Both the position numbers and the translations under genes were made by a program. Below the pieces are notes generated by a model. That model worked only from the letters and a program-made list of their open reading frames with translations, had not been told where the DNA came from and did not search any database. A DNA stretch of 64,000 nucleotides from Ancylobacter aquaticus (GTDB lineage Bacteria > Pseudomonadota > Alphaproteobacteria > Rhizobiales > Xanthobacteraceae): the NCBI RefSeq assembly GCF_004339465.1, contig NZ_SMFY01000002.1, positions 1,302,001 to 1,366,000 on the forward strand, read 5' to 3'. Below, piece by piece: positions 34,824 through 43,794 of the stretch; positions within the stretch are counted from its first letter, which is position 1; the number at the start of each line of letters is the position of its first letter.

Positions 34824-36103
34824 TGCGCTGCCCGCTCCGCCACTCCGTCCGATCGGCACAGGCGCAGCGCCGCTTCCAGAAGGACGCAGAAACCCGCCTC
34901 CATAGCGTCCGGTGCGGTGTATTCGCGCTCGCTGTGAGCGATGCCGCCAGCGCTGGGCACAAACACCAGGCCGGTGGGGCACAGGCCCAGCAGGCTGAGA
35001 GCGTCGTGGCCGGACACTGTGTCCAGTTCGATATGCGGCAGGCCGAGCGCGTTGGCGCAGGCCACCACGAGGTCGCGCACCTCGCCCGGCAGCGGCCGGC
35101 CCGGTCGATCGGCCCGCTCGCACCTGCCGATGGCCACCCCCGCGCGCGCCGCCGCGTCCCGTACGGCCTGGGCGGCCAGCGCGCCGGCCTCCCGCAGGAT
35201 GCCGTCCTCAACCGCGCGGATCTCGGCTGACAGGCTCACCTCGCTCGGCACGACATTGGACGAGTTCGGCCGCACGATGAGGCGACCCACCGAGGAATGC
35301 ACGGCGCCGGGCCATCGGTCGGCGACCGCCCGTATCTCCGCGATGAGATAGGCCGCCGCCAGCAGGGCATCCCGCCGGCGCGGCATGGGGGTCGGGCCGG
35401 TATGGGCCGGCTCGCCGTCAAATCGTATGTCGAACTTGGCAGCGCCCCAGTTGCGGCGGACGATGCCAAGTGGGACCCCCGCCTGCTCCAGCGTCACGCC
35501 CTGCTCGACATGGAGTTCGAGGTAGCAGGCCGGCATCTTCGGTGGCGCGTCGCTGCCGCTCTGGCCGATCGCGGCGAGCGCCTCACCGAGCGAGACATCG
35601 TCATCATCGGTGCGGGCGAGAGCATAGGCGGCATCGTGCCGGCCGGCGAAGAAACCGCTTCCCAGCAGGCTCGGCCGAAACCGCGCCCCCTCTTCGTTGG
35701 TCCAGTTTACCGCGCAGAAATCGGCCGAGAAATCCGCCCCTGCCCGCTTATCGGCGATGAGGGCTTCGCCGACGGCGAGGGCTGCCGCCACGCCCAGCGC
35801 ACCATCGAACCGCCCGCCATTGGGTTGGCTGTCGAGATGAGAGCCGAACATGACAAGCGGCGCGTCGTCCTGCGGCGCCAGCGAAAACACGCCATACTGG
35901 TTGCCAACGGCGTCAATGCACACCGTCCCCCCCGCCTGCCGCACGGCGAGATCGAACACGGCGCGCGCCTCCCCGTCGGCCGGGCTGCCGCACAGCCGGT
36001 GGACGCCACCGGCCGGCGTCGCGCCGCAGGCGGCGAAGGCGATGAACAGTTCATGGAAGCGATCGCTCGCGGGATCGCGCGGAAGCAGAGGGGGGACACT
36101 CAC
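34799..36103 (-). CDS. M20 family N-carbamoyl-amino-acid hydrolase (hydantoinase/carbamoylase family amidase)
   Basis: A 434-residue metal-dependent amidohydrolase paralogous to 19657-20925. Shared motifs: FGSHLDSQPNGGRFDGALG and NWTNEEGARFRPSLLGSGFF. The enzyme releases CO2 and ammonia from N-carbamoyl (ureido) compounds. It is the first gene of a minus-strand operon with two choline-kinase-like genes. Its promoter region carries a GTCTAG/CTAGAC inverted repeat (36153-36177) related to boxes before the amide importer and DMFase operons, so it probably belongs to the same regulon. Confidence 0.88.
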   Translation of the reverse strand: MSVPPLLPRDPASDRFHELFIAFAACGATPAGGVHRLCGSPADGEARAVFDLAVRQAGGTVCIDAVGNQYGVFSLAPQDDAPLVMFGSHLDSQPNGGRFDGALGVAAALAVGEALIADKRAGADFSADFCAVNWTNEEGARFRPSLLGSGFFAGRHDAAYALARTDDDDVSLGEALAAIGQSGSDAPPKMPACYLELHVEQGVTLEQAGVPLGIVRRNWGAAKFDIRFDGEPAHTGPTPMPRRRDALLAAAYLIAEIRAVADRWPGAVHSSVGRLIVRPNSSNVVPSEVSLSAEIRAVEDGILREAGALAAQAVRDAAARAGVAIGRCERADRPGRPLPGEVRDLVVACANALGLPHIELDTVSGHDALSLLGLCPTGLVFVPSAGGIAHSEREYTAPDAMEAGFCVLLEAALRLCRSDGVAERAAQWNGVSVR

Positions 36104-36274
36104 GGTATCGACGTTGGCTGTTCTGGAAGGGGCGTGCGACTGGCACCGGGACGTCTAGTTGAAACACATATCTAGACATTTGCAACAGTCATTACCCCGT
36201 CCCGGCCTCGGATCGGGGCGGCTCGCCGACAGGCGGGGTCTGCAACCGGAACTGTACGATGCGACGCGGCGGAT
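36104..36274 (-). promoter_or_regulatory. Promoter region of the carbamoylase-kinase operon with CTAG dyad
   Basis: GTCTAG (36153-36158) and CTAGAC (36172-36177) form an inverted repeat with a 13-bp centre, 50-74 bases upstream of the carbamoylase start. The sequence between them contains TTGAAACACAT. CTAG-containing boxes are otherwise concentrated before the importer (39.9-40.3 kb) and DMFase (45.2-45.3 kb) genes. Confidence 0.5.
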
Positions 36275-37549
36275 TCAGAGACCGACGAGACCACGCGGAT
36301 TGGACGACGCCACCGGCCTGGCCGCCGACACCCGGCTGCTCATCCAGGGCGGATAGACGAAGCGTTCGGTATTGTAGGGCTCCGGCGCGATCATGGAGAG
36401 CGACTTCCGGAAGTCCTGGATCTGATAGAAGATGTGCGGCATCCCAAGCGAGGGATCGTGCGTCACCACGGGATAGGGAACCACCGCCTGCCAGTCGGGA
36501 TGATAGCGGATTGTGCCGTGGACGCTGCGGTAGATCATGCCCTTGAGGGCAAAGGCGACCTTCCGGTTCTGCTCGAAATCGCCCGGCGGGCCGGAGCCAC
36601 CCGCCATGGCGGCGGCGACGGCGTAATGATGCATGTTGCTGTAGGACTGGCACCCGATCGTGGCCGTCGACCCCTCGCCGAAGCGCGCATTGTAGCGGGC
36701 CTCGAAACGCTTGCCCATTTCATCGCGAAGAAGGCCGATCACCGAGGAAACGATGACGCCGTCGCTGGCCTCCTGGGCAATGTCGTTGAAGGTGCGGTGC
36801 ATGGCGCCGTATTGCAGATAGACGATGCAATCCATGGGGTTGGCGCGGAACTGCCGCTGGAAATGCGCGAGGTCGACCGCATAGAAATGGGTATTCGCAA
36901 TCACGGCAGGATTGGTGGAGCGCACTTCCTCAATCACATCGCGCCAGTGATGCGTCGGCGTCTGGACGATCCTCGGCCCGAACGCCACCTCCCAGCCGAA
37001 ATCGGCCGCTGCCTTCGCCATGGAGTTGGCAATGACGATACTGTAGGGCTTCGAGCCCGAGATGATGGCGATCCGGTTGGAGTGGGGCGTCCACTGGCCG
37101 GAATCGCGCAGCCAGGAAATGAACTTAATGAATCCGGGCCCGTACCAGTAATCGGCCGGATCCGCCATGAAGCAGCCGAAATAACGCGCGGGATCGCTCA
37201 TCACGGTGTCGTGGTGCTGCAGCAGCGTATTCGAATGAACGTAGATGATGCCGGCGTCCGCGATAGGCTCGTACTCGGAGTTCTGGGGCCCGATATTATA
37301 GCCGTTGATGATCGCGTGGACGTTGTGCTTCTCGATAAGCCAGCGCGCGGCACTGACGACCTCCTCTGCCGTCTGGCGGCAGGTGTCGGCGAAGATCGGC
37401 TGAATCGGCCGCCCGAACAGCCCGCCGCGGGCATTGAGTTCCTCAACGGCGAGGATCATGCCCTTGCGGAACTCCGCGCCATCCGCCGCCGAAGGACCGG
37501 TGAGCGGCACCATGCTGCCAATGGGCACAGGCTGGTTATGCGCAGTCAC
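36275..37549 (-). CDS. AmiC/FmdD/UrtA-like amide-binding protein without signal peptide (probable cytoplasmic sensor)
   Basis: A 424-residue protein of the Peripla_BP_6 family, closest in style to AmiC and the amide/urea-binding proteins FmdD and UrtA. It starts directly with the first strand (PVPIGSMVPLTGPSAADGAEFRKGM, residues 6 on) and has no signal peptide. The start overlaps the histidine kinase stop by four bases (ATGA), so it is co-translated with a two-component system rather than with a transporter. By analogy to Pseudomonas AmiC, a cytoplasmic amide receptor that controls AmiR, I infer it senses the amide inside the cell and modulates the kinase. No export evidence was seen. Confidence 0.82.
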   Translation of the reverse strand: MTAHNQPVPIGSMVPLTGPSAADGAEFRKGMILAVEELNARGGLFGRPIQPIFADTCRQTAEEVVSAARWLIEKHNVHAIINGYNIGPQNSEYEPIADAGIIYVHSNTLLQHHDTVMSDPARYFGCFMADPADYWYGPGFIKFISWLRDSGQWTPHSNRIAIISGSKPYSIVIANSMAKAAADFGWEVAFGPRIVQTPTHHWRDVIEEVRSTNPAVIANTHFYAVDLAHFQRQFRANPMDCIVYLQYGAMHRTFNDIAQEASDGVIVSSVIGLLRDEMGKRFEARYNARFGEGSTATIGCQSYSNMHHYAVAAAMAGGSGPPGDFEQNRKVAFALKGMIYRSVHGTIRYHPDWQAVVPYPVVTHDPSLGMPHIFYQIQDFRKSLSMIAPEPYNTERFVYPPWMSSRVSAARPVASSNPRGLVGL

Positions 37550-39138
37550 GTGAGGCTTCTCCTGGGCTGGACCGCCGCCGGCTCGCCGACATTCACCAGC
37601 GAGGGCTCGAACAGCAGATTGTGCATCAGCACGCGCAGCCGCGGCGGGCTGACCGGCTTGACCAGCACCGGCAGGCCGGCATTGCGGATGATCTCGATGA
37701 CGCGTGGCTCGGCATCCGCCGTCACGATCATCGCCGGCACCTTGGCCCCGATGGCGGCGCGCAGCCTCTCCACCACGTCGACGCCCATGCGCGCCTTGAG
37801 GTTATAGTCGGCGACGATGAGGCGCGGCGACACCCCGCTTTCGATGAGCCTGATGGCGTCCGCCTCGTCCGCCGCCGGGTGCACCTCCATGCCCCAGCGC
37901 TGCAGCAACTGGGTCATGGTGTGCCGCAGGATGTCGTCATCCTCGACCAGAATGACCGGCGTTCCGACGAACTCGCCGGCGACCGTCTCGCTAATCTCGA
38001 TCTCGTTCGCCTCGCTGTGCCAGATGTTTCCGAGCGGCACTGTGACGGAGAATATCGAGCCGCGCCCGACGTGGGAGCGGAGGCGAATGGGAAGCTCCAA
38101 GAGGTCGGCCAGGCGCTTGACGATATTGAGCCCGAGGCCAAGGCCACTCTTCTGCGCGCGCTGGTCTTCCGCGCGGAAGAACTCGTCGAACACGCGTTCC
38201 CGGTCCTCTTCGCGGACGCCACGCCCCGTATCCACAACCTCGATCCGCAGGCCGTTGGCCTCGCGCCGGCAGCCGACGACGATGCCGCCCACTTCGGTGA
38301 AACGCACGGCATTGGCGACAAAATTGCTCAGGATGCGCTCCAGCAGGGCGCGGTCGGTGGCGATCGTGCCACGCGGTGGGACGAAGACGAGGCGCAGCCC
38401 CTTCTCGCGCGCCTGATGGCGAAACTGCACATCGAGGCGCTCGAACAATTGCGAGAGCTGGAACGAGGTGATGCGCGGCTCGACGCGGCCAGCGTCGAGC
38501 TGGCCGATCTGGAGGAGAGCGCCGAGCAGATCCTCCATGATGGAGGTCGCGATGCCCATGGCGTGCAGCATGTCGGAGCGGTGCTCGGCATCCTCTTCGC
38601 GCAGGCAGTTGTAGACAAGGATCTTGAGCGAGGCGAGCGGCTGGCGCAGATCATGGTTCGCCGCCCGCAGGAAGCGCGACTTGGCCTCATCCGTCGCCTC
38701 GGCGGTTTCCTTGGCGAGTTGCAGCGCACGCTCATTGCTCTTGATAGCGGTGACGTCCGAGAACGACATGGTCATGCCGCCAGAGGCGGTCGGCGCCTGA
38801 GTCAGGTTCAGCACGCTGCCGGTGGCGAACAGGTAATCCTCGCTGCGCTCGGTTGCGAATGCCGCAATCTGCTGGCGCTCCCATGCGTCGGGCTCGACCG
38901 GCAGCACGCATTCGCTCGCATGCGCCATGGTGGCGACGAACGCCTCGAAATCCATGCCGAGGGAGACCGGCAGGTCCCAGCTGCGCCGGAAGCGCTCATT
39001 GGCATAGAGCAGCCGCCGCTCGCGGGACCAGACGAGGATGCCGAAGGGGGCGACGTCCAATCCGGCGAAAATCTCGCCTGGTTGCTCCGATCCGGCAGAA
39101 CCAGGCACATCGGCCACGTCAGACGGACTCCCCCGCAT
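37546..39138 (-). CDS. Soluble PAS hybrid sensor histidine kinase with C-terminal receiver domain
   Basis: About 530 residues from ATG 39138. Order: PAS-like domain (about 25-135), HisKA with phospho-acceptor His162 (ANHDLRQPL), HATPase with N-box (NFVANAVRFTEVG), DTGRGV and GLGLGLNIVKRL, then a receiver domain with phospho-acceptor Asp444 (LIVADYNL) and VLVKPVS. No transmembrane segment is present, so it senses a cytoplasmic signal. It is sandwiched between the response regulator (20-base overlap) and the AmiC-like protein (4-base overlap), which is its probable ligand-sensing partner. Confidence 0.9.
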   Translation of the reverse strand: MRGSPSDVADVPGSAGSEQPGEIFAGLDVAPFGILVWSRERRLLYANERFRRSWDLPVSLGMDFEAFVATMAHASECVLPVEPDAWERQQIAAFATERSEDYLFATGSVLNLTQAPTASGGMTMSFSDVTAIKSNERALQLAKETAEATDEAKSRFLRAANHDLRQPLASLKILVYNCLREEDAEHRSDMLHAMGIATSIMEDLLGALLQIGQLDAGRVEPRITSFQLSQLFERLDVQFRHQAREKGLRLVFVPPRGTIATDRALLERILSNFVANAVRFTEVGGIVVGCRREANGLRIEVVDTGRGVREEDRERVFDEFFRAEDQRAQKSGLGLGLNIVKRLADLLELPIRLRSHVGRGSIFSVTVPLGNIWHSEANEIEISETVAGEFVGTPVILVEDDDILRHTMTQLLQRWGMEVHPAADEADAIRLIESGVSPRLIVADYNLKARMGVDVVERLRAAIGAKVPAMIVTADAEPRVIEIIRNAGLPVLVKPVSPPRLRVLMHNLLFEPSLVNVGEPAAVQPRRSLT

Positions 39139-39817
39139 TGAACCGGCCGATGGCATAATGCACGGCGGCGGAGCGGTCCCGGATGTTGAGCTTGCGCATG
39201 GCATTGCCCAGGTGAACGCGCACGGTCTGGCTGCTGAGTTCGTATTCCTCGGCGATCCGCTTCACCGAATAGCCGCGCCCGAGCAGGCCGAGCACATCGC
39301 GCTCGCGCGGGGTCAGAAGGTCGAGTTCGTCGCGGAGCTCATCAGCAGGCGGGGCCGGCACCGCGCTCACCGGCGCCGCCGGAATCCTCGCGACGGGCCG
39401 CGACAGGCTGCTGCCGGCAGAGCGCTCGATGATCCGGCGCGGGAAACTCACCTCCCCGGCCAGCACCCGTTCGAGCGCGCGCTCGATCTCCGAGCCGCCG
39501 GCGGACTTCGGCACATAGCCGATGACGCCGTGTTCCACGGAGCGCAGCACGTGATCGACATCCTCATGGACGGAAACCACCACCACCGGCACATCGGGAA
39601 AATTCGTCCGCAGCTTGTGCAGACCGTCGAAGGCATCGAAGCCGGGCATGACCAGATCAATCAGCACGAGGTCGATGTCGGGGTGCGCAAGCAGCAGCGC
39701 CGACGTCTCGTCGAAGGTCTCCGCCTCGAAGATTTCGAGCTTCTGACGCAGGCGACGCATGACCTGCTTCAGCGATTGGCGGACCACCCAATGGTCATCG
39801 GCGATGAGAATCTTCAT
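39119..39817 (-). CDS. NarL/FixJ-family response regulator
   Basis: A 232-residue regulator from ATG 39817; an upstream in-frame start would add 20 unlikely residues. Receiver domain with Asp54 (VLIDLVMPGFD) and KSA segment; a Pro/Ala-rich linker (about 140-160); then a LuxR-type helix-turn-helix (LTPRERDVLGLLGRGYSVKRIAEEYELSSQTVRVHLGNAM, about 167-208, in several pieces). First gene of the RR-kinase-AmiC-like operon and divergent from the amide importer. It is the obvious candidate to bind the CTAG boxes in the 530-bp gap and at 36.15 and 45.28 kb. Confidence 0.92.
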   Translation of the reverse strand: MKILIADDHWVVRQSLKQVMRRLRQKLEIFEAETFDETSALLLAHPDIDLVLIDLVMPGFDAFDGLHKLRTNFPDVPVVVVSVHEDVDHVLRSVEHGVIGYVPKSAGGSEIERALERVLAGEVSFPRRIIERSAGSSLSRPVARIPAAPVSAVPAPPADELRDELDLLTPRERDVLGLLGRGYSVKRIAEEYELSSQTVRVHLGNAMRKLNIRDRSAAVHYAIGRFNAGESV

Positions 39818-40350
39818 ATGCCAGCAATCGCTGCTTCCGACGGTCGTCCATGCCCTTGGGACGCGAAACGGCGTCAATCGAGCGTGCTTGGTCTCAATCC
39901 TAGATACGCACCTTCTGTCACGATTGCGACACTATTTAAAGGGGGCCGACGAAAAAGCGCTAGCGATCCGCGTCCCGTCGCCTCCTCTTCTCGACGCTCT
40001 AGCGATTGACGAAACGTCTAGCCCATCCGCCAGACAAAAATGATGGCCGATCGACACGCCCGTCGCTCCCGCCACCGAGGCGAGAGGATGGAGCGACGGC
40101 CGCGGACAGCGGTGAGGCATGCAAAAAACGCTTATTATCAAGGCATTTGGTCACATATTGGTCGACACTGTGACGCGAGCGCATGCAGTTTTTAATCGCC
40201 ACAAGAAACTTTGATAACCCAGACGAAAAGGCGTTGACGCCGCCTTCGCACTCAACTTATCATCTAGATGATTAGTCTAGTGACGAATAAACACGTCCGG
40301 ACGAGCAGTTGAGTTGCCAGTCAACACGGGATGTCCGAAGGGTCGCAGAC
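39818..40350. promoter_or_regulatory. 530-bp divergent control region with clustered CTAG boxes and importer promoter
   Basis: No convincing gene lies here. It holds six CTAG tetramers (39900, 39960, 39999, 40018, 40264, 40277), unusually dense for such a GC-rich window. GACGAAAAAGCGCTAG (39948-39963) and GACGAAACGTCTAG (40008-40021) resemble each other; the 17 bases at 40005-40021 recur exactly at 45279-45295. A sigma70-like promoter for the importer is TTGACG (40234-40239), an 18-bp spacer, TATCAT (40258-40263), with the palindrome ATCTAGAT (40262-40269) and GTCTAG (40275-40280) at the expected start. Confidence 0.65.
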
Positions 40351-41658
40351 ATGAAACTCACACGCCGTAACATACTCAAGTCGACCGTCGCGGCATCGGC
40401 CGCTCTTACTTTGCCTCATCTTTGGCTGCCTAAATCCAGCGAGGCCTGGGGAGCGACGCTGAAGAAGGGTGAGCCGATCAAGGTGGGCCTGCTGTTCTCG
40501 CTCACCGGCTCGCTGGCCGTGCCCGAGGAAGATTCCACCCTCGTGATGCAGTACGCCATCGACGAGATCAACAAGGCCGGCGGCGTGGCCGGCGTGCCGA
40601 TTGAACCGGTGATTGTCGACGCCAAGTCAGACTTCGCCGTGTATTCCGAAAAGGCCAAGGAACTCATCCTGCGGGACAAGGTCATCGCCCTGTTCGGCTG
40701 CTACACCTCGGCCAGCCGCAAGGCGATCCTGCCGACCGTCATGCAGCGCGATCATCTGCTGTACTACCCCACCTGCTACGAGGGTGCCGAATGCACCCAG
40801 AACACCATCTGCACCGGGCCGCTCGCGAACCAGCATTCGCAGGACCTTATTCCCTACATGGTGCAGAACTTCGGCAAGCGGGTGTTCTTCGTCGGCTCCA
40901 ACTATGTATGGCCGAAGGAATCCAACAAGAACGCCAAGGTCTGGCTTGAGAAGGCCGGCGGCGAGCTGCTGGGTGAAGAATACATCCCGCTCGGCAGCTC
41001 CGAGTTCGGCCCGGTGCTGAACAAGATTCGCGAGGCCAACCCGGACTTCATCTTCTCCACCGTCGTCGGCGCCTCCGACATCGCCTTCCACAAGCAGTTC
41101 AAGCAGGAAGGGTTCAAGGTCGACAAGATGCCGATCGCCTCGCTGACCACCGGCGAGATCGAGACCCGCGCCATGGGTGCGGAATTCGGCGCCGGCCACT
41201 TCCTGTCCGCCCCTTACTTCCAGTCTCTGGACACCCCGACCAACAACAAGTTCGTCGAGAGCTTCCTCGCGAGCAAGTACGGCAAGAACGGCACGACCCA
41301 CTACAACATGGAGGAGACCTATACCTCCGCCTATGTGTTCAAGGCCGGCTTCGAGAAGGCCGTCGCCGCCGTGGGCGTCGAGAACGTCACCCCCCGCATC
41401 ATCCGCGACCATTCCGGTGGCATCCGCGTCGAGGACGATGTGTCGCCGGAAGGCCTGATCTGGATCGACGAGAACAACTTCAACACCTGGCTGAAGCCCA
41501 AGATCGGCCAGTGCCAGGCCGATGGCACCTTCAAGATCGTCAAGGCCGCCGAGAACCACGTCGCGCCCGACCCGTACTCGATCTACCCGGACGCCGGCAT
41601 CTGCACCAAGGACGGCCTGAAGGCCCCGGACGGCAAGATCCGCAAGAGCGTCATCTGA
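40351..41658 (+). CDS. urtA: Urea/short-chain-amide ABC transporter substrate-binding protein (UrtA/FmdD type), Tat-exported
   Basis: A 435-residue binding protein from ATG 40351. The N-terminus has a twin-arginine signal (TRRNILKSTVAASAALTLP). The mature protein shows UrtA/FmdD hallmarks: GCYTSASRKAILPTVMQ, LLYYPTCYEGAE, RVFFVGSNYVWPKE. It captures urea or a small amide in the periplasm. It is homologous to the signal-less protein at 36275, which suggests paired transport and sensing of the same ligand. A stable hairpin follows the stop. The symbol is by family; amide rather than urea specificity is quite possible. Confidence 0.88.
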   Translation: MKLTRRNILKSTVAASAALTLPHLWLPKSSEAWGATLKKGEPIKVGLLFSLTGSLAVPEEDSTLVMQYAIDEINKAGGVAGVPIEPVIVDAKSDFAVYSEKAKELILRDKVIALFGCYTSASRKAILPTVMQRDHLLYYPTCYEGAECTQNTICTGPLANQHSQDLIPYMVQNFGKRVFFVGSNYVWPKESNKNAKVWLEKAGGELLGEEYIPLGSSEFGPVLNKIREANPDFIFSTVVGASDIAFHKQFKQEGFKVDKMPIASLTTGEIETRAMGAEFGAGHFLSAPYFQSLDTPTNNKFVESFLASKYGKNGTTHYNMEETYTSAYVFKAGFEKAVAAVGVENVTPRIIRDHSGGIRVEDDVSPEGLIWIDENNFNTWLKPKIGQCQADGTFKIVKAAENHVAPDPYSIYPDAGICTKDGLKAPDGKIRKSVI

Positions 41659-41666
41659 CACGCAAA

Positions 41667-41694
41667 GGGCCCGGCGGCACGCGTCGCCGGGCCC
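41667..41694 (+). terminator. Strong hairpin after the binding-protein gene
   Basis: GGGCCCGGCG (41667-41676) pairs perfectly with CGCCGGGCCC (41685-41694) around an 8-base loop, nine bases after the urtA-like stop. No U-tract follows. It likely protects or partly terminates the transcript so that the binding protein outnumbers the membrane components. Confidence 0.6.
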
Positions 41695-41765
41695 CTGCCG
41701 CATTCCACGCCTGTACGCGCCACGGCCGCGCAGAGGCCCCGCAAGGGCTCAACGGATAAGGTTCT

Positions 41766-42641
41766 ATGGATCTGAGTTCGCTCCTGAATGCGCTCATCCT
41801 CGGCGTCAGCATCGCCAGCATCTGGCTGATCGCCGCTCTCGGCCTGACGATCATCTATGGGACGGCGGGCGTCATCAACATGGCGCATGGCGAACTGATC
41901 ATGCTCGGCGCCTATAGCTCCTACATGCTCCAGTTCCATCTGGGCCTGCCCTATCTGCTGTGCCTGCCGGCCTCCTTCGTCATCGTTGCGCTGGTGGGGC
42001 TGGCGCTGGAGCGCGGCTTGATCCGTTATCTCTACAACCGTCCATTGGACACATTGCTGGCCACCTACGGCGTCTCGCTGGTGCTGATGCAGGGGGTGCG
42101 TCTGATCTTCGGCAGCGATCCGAAATATCTCGCGGTGCCGGAAATCTTCCAGAGCAACGTGATGCTCGGCTCGGTGTCGCTTTCCGCGTTCCGCATCGTG
42201 GTCGTCGCGGTCACGGCGCTGCTGGTGATCGGGCTGTGGCTGCTGTTCTACAAGACGCGCTACGGGGTCCAGGTGCGTGCCGTCATGCAGAACAAGGAGA
42301 TGGCGGCGTCGTTCGGCATTAATGCCGGTCGCATCTACATGCTCACCTTCGCGCTTGGAGCCGGGCTTGCCGGCGTGGCGGGCGCGCTGTTCGGCGTGCT
42401 GGCGATCGTCCTGCCCACCATGGGAGCGAGCTATGTCGTTCAGGCTTTCCTCATGGTGGTCGTCGGCGGTGGCTCGCTGGCCGGCAGCGTGGTGGCGAGC
42501 GGCGTGACGGGCGAGCTTCAGTCGGTGTTCGCCTTCTTCACCAACGACACCTTCGCCCGATTCATCATTTTCGTGCTGATCGTGATCTTCCTGCGGTTCC
42601 GTCCGCAGGGCCTGTTTGCACAGGCGGGAGCCCGGCGATGA
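41766..42641 (+). CDS. urtB: Urea/amide ABC transporter permease (UrtB/LivH type)
   Basis: A 291-residue branched-chain-type permease with eight or so hydrophobic helices. Family segments: LGLTIIYGTAGVINMAHGELIMLGAY and LGAGLAGVAGALFGV. Typical urea UrtB proteins are much longer because of an N-terminal extension; this one is the short LivH/FmdE form. First membrane component after the binding-protein gene. Confidence 0.88.
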   Translation: MDLSSLLNALILGVSIASIWLIAALGLTIIYGTAGVINMAHGELIMLGAYSSYMLQFHLGLPYLLCLPASFVIVALVGLALERGLIRYLYNRPLDTLLATYGVSLVLMQGVRLIFGSDPKYLAVPEIFQSNVMLGSVSLSAFRIVVVAVTALLVIGLWLLFYKTRYGVQVRAVMQNKEMAASFGINAGRIYMLTFALGAGLAGVAGALFGVLAIVLPTMGASYVVQAFLMVVVGGGSLAGSVVASGVTGELQSVFAFFTNDTFARFIIFVLIVIFLRFRPQGLFAQAGARR

Positions 42642-42685
42642 ACGCCGCCGCCGTCAGCCACGCAGCGTCAGGACGGTTCTGAAAT

Positions 42686-43786
42686 ATGGGCAACCTCTAC
42701 TACAACAAGACCGCGCAGTGGGCTGTGTATGTCGTGTTCTTCGCGGCGCTGGGGGTCGTGCCGCTGATGGTCAGCGACAGCTTCCTGTTGAACCAGTTCG
42801 CCACCTATGGCGTCTACGGCATGCTGGCGCTGTCGCTCAGCCTGTGCTGGGGGTTCGGCGGAATCCTCAATCTCGGGCAGGGCATTGCGTTCGGCCTGGG
42901 CGCCTACGGCATGGCGATGACCATGCAGATGCAGAGCCAGACGGAATCCAACCCGATCCCGCCTTTCATGCTGAACAACAGCCTCGAATCCCTGCCCATG
43001 CTCTGGCAGCCCTTCCAGAGCACCACGCTGGGCCTCATTCTGGCGGTCGCAGCGCCGACGCTGTTCTGCGCGGTGTTCGGCGGCATCATGTTCCGCGCCC
43101 GCGTCTCCGGCCCGTTCTTCGCCATCATGACGCTGGCGATGCTCTCGGCCTTCTACACCATCATCCTCGACCGGCAGGCCTATACCGGCGGCGTCAACGG
43201 GCTGACCCCGCCCGGCTCCTTCCAGTTCGGCGATTTCGAGATCGACCCCTACAGCCCCGCCGCCTATTGGGTAGTGTTCGGCTTCCTGATGGGCGCCACC
43301 TTCCTCACCAAGCTCATCACCCAGAGCTCGTTCGGCCTCGTCACCCAGGCGATCCGCGACGATGCCGAGCGCGTGCGCTTCCTAGGCTACAGCGTCGCCG
43401 GTTATGAGACGGTGATCTACACCATTTCCGGTCTCATCGCGGCGGTGGCAGGCTGTTGCTGGGTGATGCTGGTGCAGTATGTCTCGCCAGCGCAGATGGA
43501 TGTCAGCTTCAGCCTCTCCATCGTCATCTGGGCGGCCATTGGCGGGCGCCACTCCCTGCTCGGCTCCATCCTCGGCGCCTTCATCATCCAGGGCGCGCAG
43601 AGCTATCTCGGCGACACCTTCCTCGCCACCTGGCTGCTCATTCTCGGCGGTTTCTTCATCGTGGTGGTGCGGTTCCTGCCGAACGGCCTCGCCAGCCTCG
43701 TGGAGAAGGCGTTCGGGCTGTTCGAGCGCCGGGACCCGACCTCCTCGCCTGCGCCGGACGGCGGCAGGCCCCTGCCAGCCGAGTGA
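42686..43786 (+). CDS. urtC: Urea/amide ABC transporter permease (UrtC/LivM type)
   Basis: A 366-residue permease with about nine to ten hydrophobic helices. The family motif SLCWGFGGILNLGQGIAFGLGAY and AIRDDAERVRFLGYSV are present. It pairs with the permease at 41766 to form the channel. The C-terminus is an Arg/Pro-rich tail after the last helix. Eight bases precede the ATPase gene. Confidence 0.9.
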   Translation: MGNLYYNKTAQWAVYVVFFAALGVVPLMVSDSFLLNQFATYGVYGMLALSLSLCWGFGGILNLGQGIAFGLGAYGMAMTMQMQSQTESNPIPPFMLNNSLESLPMLWQPFQSTTLGLILAVAAPTLFCAVFGGIMFRARVSGPFFAIMTLAMLSAFYTIILDRQAYTGGVNGLTPPGSFQFGDFEIDPYSPAAYWVVFGFLMGATFLTKLITQSSFGLVTQAIRDDAERVRFLGYSVAGYETVIYTISGLIAAVAGCCWVMLVQYVSPAQMDVSFSLSIVIWAAIGGRHSLLGSILGAFIIQGAQSYLGDTFLATWLLILGGFFIVVVRFLPNGLASLVEKAFGLFERRDPTSSPAPDGGRPLPAE

Positions 43787-43794
43787 GCGCCTGC

